A stretch of 64,000 bases of DNA from an uncultured Planctomycetaceae bacterium (lineage in GTDB: Bacteria; Planctomycetota; Planctomycetia; Planctomycetales; Planctomycetaceae), in contig CAJWGB010000005.1 in assembly GCA_913031625.1 (NCBI GenBank), positions 1-64,000 of the forward strand, given 5' to 3'. A program made the translations under genes and the position numbers. Each line of letters starts with the position of its first letter. Positions within the stretch are counted from its first letter, which is position 1. The notes beneath the pieces are model-generated. The model had not been told where the DNA came from. It searched no databases and worked only from the letters and a program-made list of their open reading frames with translations. Of the stretch, positions 17,679-27,338 are shown piece by piece.

Positions 17679-18575
17679 ATGTTTGAATGGACGACTTCCA
17701 CAATTCTCTTTGCCTCAGCAGTGGGAGCGTTCGTGGGATTTGTATCCGGCATATTTGGTGTCGGAGGCGGGTTTCTGCTCGTGCCCATCCTCAACGCCGT
17801 TCTGGGGGTGCCAATGCCCATCGCCGTCGGTTCTGCCGCATGTTATTCGCTGGGCCCTGCCACCACAGCGATGCTGGCTCGCAAGCCCGGCGCTGGTTAC
17901 TTCGAAATGACGATGATCCTCGGCGGCGGCCTGCTCGCTGGCGTGATGTCAGGGAGTTGGGCTGTCGGATATTTTGGAGATGCCTCCGCCATTCACCTGG
18001 CAGGAGCGTCCATCCCGGCCGCCGAATTCTGGGTCCTGTCCTGCTATCTGGTTCTGATGCTCGTCATCGCGGGCGGATCGCTGTGGGACGTGCTCCGATC
18101 AGGAAAAGGAACAATCCAGCGCCGCGGACTGCTCGCGTTTGCTCCCGTCCCGCCAATAGCTCGCATCCCGGACCTGCGCCCGTCTGTCTACAGTATTCCT
18201 CTGCTCGCACTCACAGGCTTGATTGTTGGGTTTCTCTCTGGATTCCTGGGGATGAGCGGTGGTCTGATCTTGGTGCCGGCAAGCATCTACCTGCTTGGGA
18301 TGAGAGCTCAGGATGCTACCACACTGACCGTTGTGATGGTCTGGGTAGTCGCCCTCCAGTCAACCTTCATGCATGCCTATCACGTTCACGTGCACCTTCG
18401 ACTGACACTGTCGCTTCTGATCTGTGGCACCATTGGAGCGGCAATTGGAAGTCAGGCAGGATTGCGGCTCACGGGCCGAAAACTAAAAACTCTGTTTGGC
18501 TCACTGGTGTTGCTGGCAGCAGCCATCGTGGCGATCCGGCTCGTCTGGCTCATCATGGGGGCAAGGCAGCAGTGA
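17679..18575 (+). CDS. TauE/SafE-family sulfite/anion exporter permease
   Basis: A 298-residue integral membrane protein of the TauE/SafE family, which exports small organosulfur or sulfite anions. It has two similar halves, each opening with the family motif: FVSGIFGVGGGFLLVPIL in the first half and FLSGFLGMSGGLILVPASIY in the second. About eight hydrophobic segments are predicted. In a genome rich in sulfatases an anion exporter of this class would be useful for releasing sulfite or sulfate, but no sulfatase gene is adjacent, so that link is inference. Confidence 0.85.
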   Translation: MFEWTTSTILFASAVGAFVGFVSGIFGVGGGFLLVPILNAVLGVPMPIAVGSAACYSLGPATTAMLARKPGAGYFEMTMILGGGLLAGVMSGSWAVGYFGDASAIHLAGASIPAAEFWVLSCYLVLMLVIAGGSLWDVLRSGKGTIQRRGLLAFAPVPPIARIPDLRPSVYSIPLLALTGLIVGFLSGFLGMSGGLILVPASIYLLGMRAQDATTLTVVMVWVVALQSTFMHAYHVHVHLRLTLSLLICGTIGAAIGSQAGLRLTGRKLKTLFGSLVLLAAAIVAIRLVWLIMGARQQ

Positions 18576-18943
18576 AGCTGCACCCTCGTTGCCTGAGGCT
18601 AATCACCTAAGGCAGGGCTCCGCAGCGCCTGAGCGGCCCCACACGTGATGTGGAGTAGAGAAGCGTTCAAAGGCCGGGGGGCGTTGTCGGTAGCAGGACG
18701 GGGCCAGTGAAGCGAGGGCCAGCGATGAGGCAGTCTCTAAAACCACAGGTTATGACACAACTGGCTGATCGGAACGAGTTCCCGACGCTGTTCATGAACG
18801 CCACTCATGTCGAGTCGGTGCCGGAAGACGACTTCCATTGACTGCTTCGCGCAACGTCCGTTGGATTGCCACCTGCAACCACTTCAGCATAATCAGAGCT
18901 TATCGGAGCGTGACGAGAGAGTCCTCTAACCAACGAGAATGCG
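18576..18943. other. 368-base gap with a possible patatin-like fragment
   Basis: No full gene is present. One 38-codon frame (18725-18841) encodes RNEFPTLFMNATHVESVP, which resembles the conserved PxLxxNAT segment of patatin-like phospholipases but breaks off soon after. It could be the remains of a decayed gene. The match is short and may be chance. Confidence 0.3.
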
Positions 18944-19705
18944 ATGCAGTGGATTGACCGACAGAAGCTCACCAACCAGGTTTGTCCCGGGACATTTCTA
19001 AATCTCGGGTCTGCAACCGCTGTTGAAATCGCGGCTGATACGGGATTTGACTGGCTGTTGCTCGATCTGGAACACGGGTCAGGATCTGCGGCCGATTTGC
19101 GTACTCAGTTGCTGGCGTGTCGAGGTTCTTCTGCCGCCCCGATTGTCAGAATCCGGTCGGTTGATCCCGACACCGTTAAATTCGTAATGGACAGCGGCGC
19201 TGCAGGGGTCATGTTTCCCTACGTCAGCACAGTCGAGGCTGCAAAAAACGCCGTTCGATGTATGAAGTATCCGCCGACCGGCGAACGGGGTGTGGCTGGG
19301 GCCATTCGAGCCACCAACTACGGCCGCTCATGGCCAGACTATTTTTCCACGGCAAACGCCAACACTCTGGTTGTTGTTCAGATCGAGACTCCGGAAGCTG
19401 TTGAGGCAGCGCCCGAGATTGCTGCAATCGACGGAGTAGACGTGCTCTTTGTGGGGCCGCTCGACCTGTCGGTCAACCTTGGCTGTCCGGGCGACTTTTC
19501 ACCGCCTGAATTTGTGGACGCTCTCAAAGCTGTTGTTGATGCCTGTGAAAAACACGGGAAGGTTCCCGGAATCCTCACCAAGCCAGGGTTTGAACGGCAG
19601 CACATCGACCTTGGGTTTCGATTTGTGGCAATCGGATCAGACTCTTTGTCCGTCGTCAGCGGCATGCAGCAGAACCTTGAGACCCTCCGAAAGTCGAGCA
19701 CCTAA
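18944..19705 (+). CDS. HpcH/HpaI-family aldolase
   Basis: A 253-residue class II pyruvate aldolase-family protein (HpcH/HpaI, close to 2-keto-3-deoxy-sugar-acid aldolases such as RhmA and GarL). It forms a TIM barrel that cleaves a 2-keto acid to pyruvate and an aldehyde using a divalent metal. Hallmarks are WLLLDLEHG near residue 33, the metal-binding Glu in VQIETPEAVE and the family loop VLFVGPLDLSVNLG. All are present. The substrate is unknown. It is monocistronic and preceded by a short GAGA-type ribosome-binding element. Confidence 0.85.
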   Translation: MQWIDRQKLTNQVCPGTFLNLGSATAVEIAADTGFDWLLLDLEHGSGSAADLRTQLLACRGSSAAPIVRIRSVDPDTVKFVMDSGAAGVMFPYVSTVEAAKNAVRCMKYPPTGERGVAGAIRATNYGRSWPDYFSTANANTLVVVQIETPEAVEAAPEIAAIDGVDVLFVGPLDLSVNLGCPGDFSPPEFVDALKAVVDACEKHGKVPGILTKPGFERQHIDLGFRFVAIGSDSLSVVSGMQQNLETLRKSST

Positions 19706-19742
19706 AGTGCCTTCGATTTAGGTCTGACGCCTGTCTGAACAG

Positions 19743-19767
19743 GAACCCGACGCGTGAGCGAGGGATC
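19743..19767 (+). repeat. Dispersed GCGTGAGC repeat copy
   Basis: GAACCCGACGCGTGAGCGAG followed by GGATC, just after the aldolase gene, which converges on the HEAT gene. The reverse complement matches the copy at 833-862 over most of its length. Confidence 0.5.
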
Positions 19768-19902
19768 TAACTGGTTGCCGCATTTGGCTGTACTGCGGGC
19801 AGCACAACTCAGCCGACGCCGCGAGACCTCAGAGGTCAACGAGCGATCAGACAGTGCGTTTTACCGGGGACTGACCGGTTACCAGTGAGGGCCCGCTGCA
19901 GC

Positions 19903-21723
19903 CTACCTGGAGCTGGCACCTGCCGTTTTTGACGATGGAAACAGCTTCCAGCCGCCATAAGGCACCGGCACAGGTCTCTCCAGTTCAGGCGCCTCTTCAC
20001 CCAGCATCTCAAGGCCCGTACAAAGGCACCGTTCCACCATTGGGTCGATTCCGCCAATGCCAAATCCACCCTTCAGCGACTTCACAGCATCTGGAAGCTT
20101 TCTGACCCATGCGATTCCGAGAGCACACGCTGCTTTCACAATCATATCCTCAGGAGGCATTGTCGCCGGGTCGTACAGACGAGCGTGCAGCTGTTCATGG
20201 ACGTTCGCCTTGCCCGTTCCTTCGTAGATTCTGCCCCATGCCCAAAGAGCGATGGCGCGGCCCGTGGGCTGCAGCTGGCTCTCTTTGTTGAGCTGGTCGA
20301 TACAGAACTGATCAAGTCCTGGAAAACGTGTGTACGCGACCACATGGCTCAGAAGTTGAATCTTCACACGGAACGCGTTGGCAAGTGCATCATCTGTCAT
20401 TTTGCCGTAGCGAATGCGTTCCCACGCCGCATAGATATTCCTGACGGCAGCATCACCCTGAGCCGACTGAGGCATCATGTGCAGCAACCATGACGCGGCG
20501 CAAAAGACTTCCGGCCTCTGATGAGTCAGCAGTCGGGCACCTGCCTGCTGATAGACGTCGTGTCGCAGAACACCCAGCAGAAAACAGGATTGCTCCAGCT
20601 GCTGCCAGTTAGCAGATTGACTGGAGATATTTGTTCCTGCCGCTGCGAGGATCTGGTCTTTCAATTCCGGGTGATCCTTTGTGACGTTCTGAAGAACACG
20701 ACGAGCAGAGTTGCGAACCGCAATGTGCACATCCCCAAGCCTGGTGTTCAACAACTGACAGCGTTCCGGAGTCGCGTGATCGCCGGCCACAAGAACAGCC
20801 ACGTGACGAACTTCGGAGTCACCGTGTTCTGCACCCGCCTCCAGCCGTGAAAGCAGTCGCTTCGAATCGTGCAGGTACATCAATCGCCATGCGACCGCGG
20901 CAACCGCCCGTGAATCGGCGTCACACAGTATTCCGAGAAGATTCAGTGCAGGTTCAGTTGTTGATGCCCCGAGGAGCCGAACCGCAAGGACCTGGTCCAG
21001 CACAGTTCCAGTACTCAGGTCGGTGGCCAGTGTGGTCGAAGCCGCGGAATCCAGAAGTGCAGCACTCTCTGCTGCCGCATGGCGAATCTTGAATGGTACG
21101 GTACGGTCAGCAACCAGCCCCAGCAGAGTTTGAGACTGAGCGCTTTCGTTAAGGGCAGCCAGTCCGCGGCAGGCCAGAACCACTCGATCCCGGCTGTCTG
21201 AACGGGGATCATTTACCCGCCGCGTCCACTCCTTCAGAAGGACGTCCGATTTCCATGAAATCAGCCACTCCTCAATGTTACCCCCCACGGTTTCTTCGGC
21301 GGGTGTGCACAACTCGATCAGCAACGAGGCTTCACTTCGGGCATCCGCCGCGATCAAAGCCATGGCACATGCACGCTTCACCCGGATACTGTCCGTGGCC
21401 TGTAGCCGGTCGCTCAGTGCTTTCGTGTAAATCTTTGGATCGTCAAAGCGGTTTCGGGCAATTCGTTCCAGCGCGTTTGCCGCATCGCAGTACAGGTCGC
21501 TGTCGTAGTCACCACCCAGCATCTTGACGAAGAATGGCGTAAACTCTTTTCGATAGAATCGACCAATGACATCAGGCTGAAACTCCGACCGCAACAGGAG
21601 TCTTGTCGGCAGCTTCAAATGACGTGGAATCTCCGGAAGCGTGATTTCGCCTTCGAAGTAATGATCCTGTGCGACTGCTGTGGATGAAGCAAACAGCACA
21701 AGTGCGATCAGAGCACGCAACAT
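19903..21723 (-). CDS. Secreted HEAT-repeat protein
   Basis: A 606-residue exported protein with a signal peptide (MLRALIALVLFASSTAVA). The rest is helical repeats of HEAT type with typical segments such as IRVKRACAMALIAADAR, FKIRHAAAESAALLDSA and EVRHVAVLVAGDH. There is no enzymatic motif. HEAT repeats generally bind proteins, so a scaffold role is likely. It is the last gene of the minus-strand unit with the ABC-2 genes (47 bases after the permease stop), which suggests it works with the transporter, although this is inference. Confidence 0.75.
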   Translation of the reverse strand: MLRALIALVLFASSTAVAQDHYFEGEITLPEIPRHLKLPTRLLLRSEFQPDVIGRFYRKEFTPFFVKMLGGDYDSDLYCDAANALERIARNRFDDPKIYTKALSDRLQATDSIRVKRACAMALIAADARSEASLLIELCTPAEETVGGNIEEWLISWKSDVLLKEWTRRVNDPRSDSRDRVVLACRGLAALNESAQSQTLLGLVADRTVPFKIRHAAAESAALLDSAASTTLATDLSTGTVLDQVLAVRLLGASTTEPALNLLGILCDADSRAVAAVAWRLMYLHDSKRLLSRLEAGAEHGDSEVRHVAVLVAGDHATPERCQLLNTRLGDVHIAVRNSARRVLQNVTKDHPELKDQILAAAGTNISSQSANWQQLEQSCFLLGVLRHDVYQQAGARLLTHQRPEVFCAASWLLHMMPQSAQGDAAVRNIYAAWERIRYGKMTDDALANAFRVKIQLLSHVVAYTRFPGLDQFCIDQLNKESQLQPTGRAIALWAWGRIYEGTGKANVHEQLHARLYDPATMPPEDMIVKAACALGIAWVRKLPDAVKSLKGGFGIGGIDPMVERCLCTGLEMLGEEAPELERPVPVPYGGWKLFPSSKTAGASSR

Positions 21724-21769
21724 GTCACGATTTCCGAGAACGGGAACCTGGGTAAGAATCGAGTCAGAT

Positions 21770-23470
21770 TTAGTCGGGCTGGCAGAGCTGCCATGTCCGA
21801 ATCTGGAGAATTACAAACAGCACCACACTTGAGATGCCGCTTACGTACCACGTGCGGGGGACAAGATTGAAGTCTTCAAATCCCTGCACATCCATCGCAT
21901 TAAGCGCTCCGGCCATCGGATTCACTGAAAGAATGTTCTCCACAAATCGGTGGCTGAACGGCGAACCCATGTTGGCCCAGACTGCCATCGTGCCAACAAA
22001 CAGCAGCAGCAGGACGCCGTACGAGACGCTGGTGCAGACAGCGGTGGACCTGAAGAATGTGCTGATGACCGCACTAATCATGAGTGAAAAGACGGCCGCC
22101 AGAACAAGACTGATCAGCACCTGATACACCTGCTGCTCAAGGATCGGCTTGATCTTCATCATGACTGCATAACTGGGAAGTGTCGCACACAGGACCAGCC
22201 CCAGGGTAATCAGCACGCTCACCAGTTTTCCGCGGACGATACGCCCGGCCCTGAGTGGAGTGACTCGCAGGAGATTCCAGCCGCCACCTTCGATTTCACC
22301 GGCAATCAGGCCTCCGGCAATCCCGGGAGTCAAAACAATGATCAGGGCAACCTGAGCAATAATGATGATGCCTGCAATTCGCTCGACACCCCAATCGACA
22401 GTTCCAAGTGTGGTGAGAACAGTAAGCAGAAGTGACAGAGTCGCACAGCCGGCAATGAGACGCAGCAACCAGTGGAGTCGACCGAACTGTCGACTGCGGA
22501 ACTCCTTCACCAGAACAGGATTCATGTAAAACGGAATCCCCTTCTTGCGTCGCTGAGGGTCGATCAGGAACATGATTCGGCGATACCACCGATCACTGGC
22601 CCCAAGGTCGTCGGTGATGATGCCCTGAGACCTCGATCGGTCGAGCAGCGAGTGATTGAGACGACGGATTGTCTGATACGCTGCAACAACGATGGCGATC
22701 AGCGTCACAATGACATATCGCATCATCATGGAACCGGTATCGCCCAGACCGTCGGCATTCAGAGAGGCTTCTCCGAGCAGTTGTCGCAGTGCGGGGATCG
22801 GAGACAAATTTCGAATAATGTCTGCACCCTGAGCTGCAATCGTGTCATTTCCCTGCATGAACTGCCATGGAATCATGGTCGCGAACACCAGCCCAAACAC
22901 GGCGCCATATGCCCATCGGAGAGCCGATTCCGGACTCCCCGCATAGGTTCCCACAAGAAGGCCCACAGCCACCATCTCGAGACAAAGGATCAGAATCAGG
23001 AAATACAGCAATCCGATATCACCCGGCAGTGAGATACCCCCCATCGCATAACAGCAGGCCAGAGCCGGGAACGTCACGGCCAGTAAAGTAAACACAAACG
23101 CCACCAAAGCGAGTGCTTTTCCGAAGTAGATCTCATGCCGCTGCAACGGGGAATTCAGAAGCAACTCCATGGTCCGCTGTTTGATTTCACGCACGATTCC
23201 GGTCGCCGGAAACCCGGGGATCACCAGGACGACTGAAATCAACATACAATAAGCGAGCGTCGCAAAGGCTTCACGAGGCTGCGATCCACTGAGATCTGCG
23301 ACAGCGCTGGCTGGCCATTTCAGAATAACGGTTGCTGCAAAACAAAAGGCGACCGTCAGCAGAATCCAGCCTGTCTGCTTTGATCGCAGCAGTGCCGGGT
23401 ACTCCCGCTCGGCAACGACAAGGGTTCCTCTCAGGAAGCCCTGCTGGATGGGTTCCGCTGCAACACTCAT
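21770..23470 (-). CDS. ABC-2-type transporter permease
   Basis: A 566-residue integral membrane protein with about eleven hydrophobic segments in two groups, the first ending near residue 260 and the second starting near residue 330. The segment REIKQRTMELLLNSPLQRHE is the elbow-helix motif shared by ABC-2 permeases, and a second copy-like stretch (GEIEGGGWNLLRVTPLRAGR) occurs in the second half, so the protein looks like two fused ABC-2 half-permeases. Its ATG overlaps the stop of the ATPase gene by four bases. Substrate and direction of transport are unknown; most such planctomycete systems are exporters of unknown function. Confidence 0.82.
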   Translation of the reverse strand: MSVAAEPIQQGFLRGTLVVAEREYPALLRSKQTGWILLTVAFCFAATVILKWPASAVADLSGSQPREAFATLAYCMLISVVLVIPGFPATGIVREIKQRTMELLLNSPLQRHEIYFGKALALVAFVFTLLAVTFPALACCYAMGGISLPGDIGLLYFLILILCLEMVAVGLLVGTYAGSPESALRWAYGAVFGLVFATMIPWQFMQGNDTIAAQGADIIRNLSPIPALRQLLGEASLNADGLGDTGSMMMRYVIVTLIAIVVAAYQTIRRLNHSLLDRSRSQGIITDDLGASDRWYRRIMFLIDPQRRKKGIPFYMNPVLVKEFRSRQFGRLHWLLRLIAGCATLSLLLTVLTTLGTVDWGVERIAGIIIIAQVALIIVLTPGIAGGLIAGEIEGGGWNLLRVTPLRAGRIVRGKLVSVLITLGLVLCATLPSYAVMMKIKPILEQQVYQVLISLVLAAVFSLMISAVISTFFRSTAVCTSVSYGVLLLLFVGTMAVWANMGSPFSHRFVENILSVNPMAGALNAMDVQGFEDFNLVPRTWYVSGISSVVLFVILQIRTWQLCQPD

Positions 23471-24450
23471 TGCCCGACTCCAGCAGTGGCCGGAGTGGCT
23501 GCGTCCCCCTGAGTCGCCGTGATGAAGGCTTCCTCAAGGTCACCCACTACTTCGCGGAACTGCGAAATGACAAATCCGCCACTGACAATTTCACTCAGCA
23601 CATTGGACAGTCGCTCGTCGGAGACGCCCGTGCGAAACCGCACAATATCTTCAGTCTCTGCAACGGTGACGCTGGCTTCCTGTTGAAGGTTGTTTTCCAG
23701 GACGCCCGCCACACTCTGCAACTGATCATTCTGCAGGCACTGAACTTCGAAAGTCCGTTGCTGCGAAAGCTGACTGGTGACTTCCTTCAGTGTTCCCGCT
23801 GCCTTCAGCCGGCCCTTGGCAACAATGGCGACCTGATCACAGATCCGCGACAGCTCTGGCAGAATATGACTGGTCACGATCAGAGTCCGGCCCTGAGCAG
23901 CGAGTCGCAGGAGAATCTCTCGCATCTCGATCCTCGCCTGAGGGTCGAGTCCGTTTGCCGGTTCATCGAGAATCAGAACCTGTGGGTTGTGGAGAAGCGT
24001 ACGAGCAATTCCGATTCGCTGCTGCATCCCGTGGCTGAGGCTTTCGACATAGCGGTCCTTCATCCATGCCGCGTTTGTTGTCTCGAGCACTTCTTCGATT
24101 CTGGCACGTCGAGCTTTGCGCCCAATACCGTAGGCTGCGCCGAAGAAGTCCAGATACTCATGGACCCGCATGTTGTCATAGGACCCAAACTTGTCCGGCA
24201 TGTAACCCACGAGGCGACGAACTTTGACAGCGTCTTTGACACAGTCAGCTCCCGCGATCGTGGCCCGACCCGAAGTTGGACGGCTGAGTCCGACGAGAAT
24301 TTTGATCGTCGTTGTCTTGCCGGCGCCGTTCGGACCGATAAACCCAAGAATATCGCCTTTGTTGAGCGTCAGGCTCAGACTGTCCAGAGCGGTGAATTCA
24401 CCATATCTCTTGGTCAGGTTTTCAATGTTTACTACTGGCTCTTCTGACAT
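23467..24450 (-). CDS. ABC transporter ATP-binding protein
   Basis: A 327-residue ATPase of the ABC-2/DrrA-like class. Walker A is GPNGAGKT (39-46), the signature motif is LSHGMQQRIGIA and Walker B is VLILDEPANGLDPQA. The region after about residue 220 is the C-terminal extension often present in ABC-2-type ATPases. It overlaps the permease by four bases and starts 31 bases after the stop of the large upstream gene, so the three are one transcription unit. Confidence 0.92.
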   Translation of the reverse strand: MSEEPVVNIENLTKRYGEFTALDSLSLTLNKGDILGFIGPNGAGKTTTIKILVGLSRPTSGRATIAGADCVKDAVKVRRLVGYMPDKFGSYDNMRVHEYLDFFGAAYGIGRKARRARIEEVLETTNAAWMKDRYVESLSHGMQQRIGIARTLLHNPQVLILDEPANGLDPQARIEMREILLRLAAQGRTLIVTSHILPELSRICDQVAIVAKGRLKAAGTLKEVTSQLSQQRTFEVQCLQNDQLQSVAGVLENNLQQEASVTVAETEDIVRFRTGVSDERLSNVLSEIVSGGFVISQFREVVGDLEEAFITATQGDAATPATAGVGQ

Positions 24451-24481
24451 GTGTCTTTGGGGTGGAGGTAGGTTAGTTTGC

Positions 24482-27076
24482 TTATTGTCCGGAGACCCGT
24501 TTGCCTGTCGCTTTCAACTGCATTGCTTCGAACTGCCACTTGTTGTCCTTTAGTTTCAGTTCCTCAAGCTCATCAGCGATTTGCTTCTCAGTCTTGCCCT
24601 CCTCGTCGACTTTGAATTCAATTTCAGCAACATTGATCGCGATGCGAATGTTTCCATTTCCCTGAGCGTTCAGTACTTCCTTTGGAATCTGCACGGCAAT
24701 GTCTCCGACCGGACTGAATTCGCTGTGCAGCGGAACCAGCTTCTGAACTCCATCTGCCTGCTGCGTATCGGGAACAATCGCAGATAACGTTACGTTGCGC
24801 GACCCGGCACGAATTCGCACCAGCAGGTCCGCCGAGGAAAACTCAAAAGGCTGGGCAACATCAGGCACCCGAAACTCTACAGCCGTGGTTCCGCCGTCCG
24901 ACTGGTCAACCCACCGCGTGCTGCCAGTGTCGTACGCTCGACTGACTCCGCCATCCAGATCCGGGATGATCTGAAATGGGATTACGATAGGCGGCACCTG
25001 CACTTCTTCGCCGAGTTTCGGAGGAGCATAGCGCAACGGGACGGCCATGAGTGTCATCGTTTCCGACCGCACACCGTCGCGCGGAAGAAAGCCACCAGGC
25101 AGTGATTCTGAAAAGAACAGGACTGTGGGCTGGGCGAGAAACGGATTCTCCGGGTCCGCCTTGTTTGCAAACAGCTTCTGAAACAGGTCTGCATGCAGGT
25201 TCTGCTTTTCAGTTAGTATCGCGTTGTTTGAATAGTTGCCTGGTGTCAGGACGGCATCAGGCCGACAAATCAAATCTTCTCCGTCCGCTTCCACTGCCAT
25301 CTGGCGCGGAGTGTTTGCGGCGATAATGACATCCTGAGGCTGGAGTTGACCTCTGTTTGTCAGCGACACCAGCAGACCATCTTTGGTCAGCGTGCCCGTC
25401 GCACGCATAGGTTCATCGAGTCGAATGACAGAGCTTTGCACCCAGTGCCCGGCTCCTGCTGGCTGATGAAACTGCCGCCAGACCGTGGCTCCGTTTTCCT
25501 CCCAGTGCAGTCGTTTATGGCCCCGCGTATCTTCGCCTTCCGGTCGAATATACGCGTCTTTCTCAAGTTCAACGTCGACCTTCTGAGACGAAGGGTTATA
25601 GAGCGTGGCGACGCCCACAGACGCAAACTCCGACTGTCCATTGGCAATGATTCCAAGGCGGGTTTCGACAATAGTGGGGGGAGCGACGCCCCGCGCGTTA
25701 ATGCCAACAATCACCCCCGGAAGGCCAAAGAGGACTGCACAGCACAACGTGACTGGCACAAGTTTGCCGGCTCGGTCTGTCCGATACAGAAACCATGCTG
25801 ATCCAGCCATCACAAGGACGAACAGCGACAGAATGGCAATACCAAACGTCCGGCCGGGGATCACATAACCGATTCGTGCTTCGGCAGCACGCTGCAGGTC
25901 TTCCTGTTTGACAAACAGGTCCTCATGCGGAGAGAGAAACAGGTTGTGAATGTCGGTTGCACATTCGTGGTAGTAGTCTTCGTATGTACTGTTCGGCCCC
26001 CCACCTCTGACTCGCTTCTCCACCAGAACACGGTCAGAGATCGTGGAAACATAAATCATGCCGTGACCGTAAGGCACACGCAGAATGGCGGGCCAGCCGT
26101 CGACATCCCAGATCACTTCTGCGTTCTCAAACTCAGCCCGAATCTGCTCAATCGGCTCTTCAAACTCGCGGCGATAGATCTCTGCATCCTGACGCAGAGA
26201 TTTCTGAAGCTCCGTCATGTTTGCTCTGCGGAGCGGAACGCTCACCATGGATGTTTCGTCAACCACCGAAAACGGAACAGCATCCCCCAGCAGTGCTCGG
26301 CAGGACTCCTCACCGCACAGTTGCATCAACACCAGAGCTCGACCGCCTCGCTGAACCCAGCGGCGTATGGCCAGACAGGTATCCGGGTGCTGGCCCAGAT
26401 TCGGTTCAGCCACAATCAGCTGATCGAGTGGATCGAGTGACTCAGCATAACCATGCAGTGTGTCAGAGAAGACGTCGAGGACAAGTTCAGGCCTGCCTGC
26501 AATGCGTCGATTGATCTCTCCAAGTTTCTGCAGGCGGACATAAGTCGGCTCGTCCAGGTCTCGACTTGTCATTAGACCGCAGTATCCCGGCGATGGCCCT
26601 GCGTTCTCGGCCGCGAAACGTCCGTTCGGATTGGAGCTAACAAAGTTGCGATACGGCTCACCAACGGAATTCTCAATCACGTCGCCCGATTCGAAGCCGC
26701 CTCGCTTGACCAGAATCCGGAAGGAGAACGTCTTGGTCTGGCCACTTTCCATATACACGGGCCAGGAGACCGTCCTCTGGCAATCCGGCGGAATGATTAC
26801 TGTGCGAGCAAAGTCATTCCCCAGTCCCGTAATTTTTTTCTCTTCACCATCGCCCGACAGTTGCGACTGGATGGGGGTCACAGAAATCGTAACTTCCCCG
26901 TCCTTGTCGGTGGGATTGTGAAAGGAACCTCTCAGTAATCCCCAGCGACCGGACGTGAACCGCCCAATTCCACCGCCACTGACATTGCCGGACGGTTCAT
27001 CGACGGCGTGGCTGGAAGCAGGAAAGGCCAGCACGAGTGCAACGGCGAAGAGGCATGCGTTCCTGAGGATATGCAT
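24482..27076 (-). CDS. Large signal-peptide membrane protein of an ABC-2 unit
   Basis: An 864-residue protein with a signal peptide (MHILRNACLFAVALVLAFPA), a long exported N-terminal part, two membrane helices in the middle (near residues 405-430 and 440-465) and a second exported part. The N-terminal part has the segment LDQLIVAEPNLGQHPDTCLA then IRRWVQRGGRALVLM, a Rossmann-like arrangement seen in GldG/DUF4350-like proteins associated with ABC-2 transporters. It is the first gene of the unit and is followed after 31 bases by the ATPase. It may act as the exported partner of the transporter. No catalytic motif is recognised. Confidence 0.6.
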   Translation of the reverse strand: MHILRNACLFAVALVLAFPASSHAVDEPSGNVSGGGIGRFTSGRWGLLRGSFHNPTDKDGEVTISVTPIQSQLSGDGEEKKITGLGNDFARTVIIPPDCQRTVSWPVYMESGQTKTFSFRILVKRGGFESGDVIENSVGEPYRNFVSSNPNGRFAAENAGPSPGYCGLMTSRDLDEPTYVRLQKLGEINRRIAGRPELVLDVFSDTLHGYAESLDPLDQLIVAEPNLGQHPDTCLAIRRWVQRGGRALVLMQLCGEESCRALLGDAVPFSVVDETSMVSVPLRRANMTELQKSLRQDAEIYRREFEEPIEQIRAEFENAEVIWDVDGWPAILRVPYGHGMIYVSTISDRVLVEKRVRGGGPNSTYEDYYHECATDIHNLFLSPHEDLFVKQEDLQRAAEARIGYVIPGRTFGIAILSLFVLVMAGSAWFLYRTDRAGKLVPVTLCCAVLFGLPGVIVGINARGVAPPTIVETRLGIIANGQSEFASVGVATLYNPSSQKVDVELEKDAYIRPEGEDTRGHKRLHWEENGATVWRQFHQPAGAGHWVQSSVIRLDEPMRATGTLTKDGLLVSLTNRGQLQPQDVIIAANTPRQMAVEADGEDLICRPDAVLTPGNYSNNAILTEKQNLHADLFQKLFANKADPENPFLAQPTVLFFSESLPGGFLPRDGVRSETMTLMAVPLRYAPPKLGEEVQVPPIVIPFQIIPDLDGGVSRAYDTGSTRWVDQSDGGTTAVEFRVPDVAQPFEFSSADLLVRIRAGSRNVTLSAIVPDTQQADGVQKLVPLHSEFSPVGDIAVQIPKEVLNAQGNGNIRIAINVAEIEFKVDEEGKTEKQIADELEELKLKDNKWQFEAMQLKATGKRVSGQ

Positions 27077-27338
27077 GAGTCAAGAGCGTGAAGGAGAATA
27101 TGGGAGTTCAGGCCGCAGGACCGGAAATTGCAACCACAAACCCAAAGGCAGACAAGCAACTCCCTCCGCGAAGTGTCAAATTGATCAGATCTCAGTCGCG
27201 ACTGATACTTTCATCACGAATTCTCGCAGCGGATATGAAACGATGACCTGTTGCACGGCTTTTGGGCACATTTCCCTCACCCTCCATGATTCCCTGCGTA
27301 TGATGGAGACCCGTTCATGGACACACTTTTGCCGACAT

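Noticed and set aside
17687..18610. 307-codon frame overlapping the TauE/SafE gene.
   Set aside because: It is a GC-driven shadow of the permease frame, rich in Arg, His and Ser.
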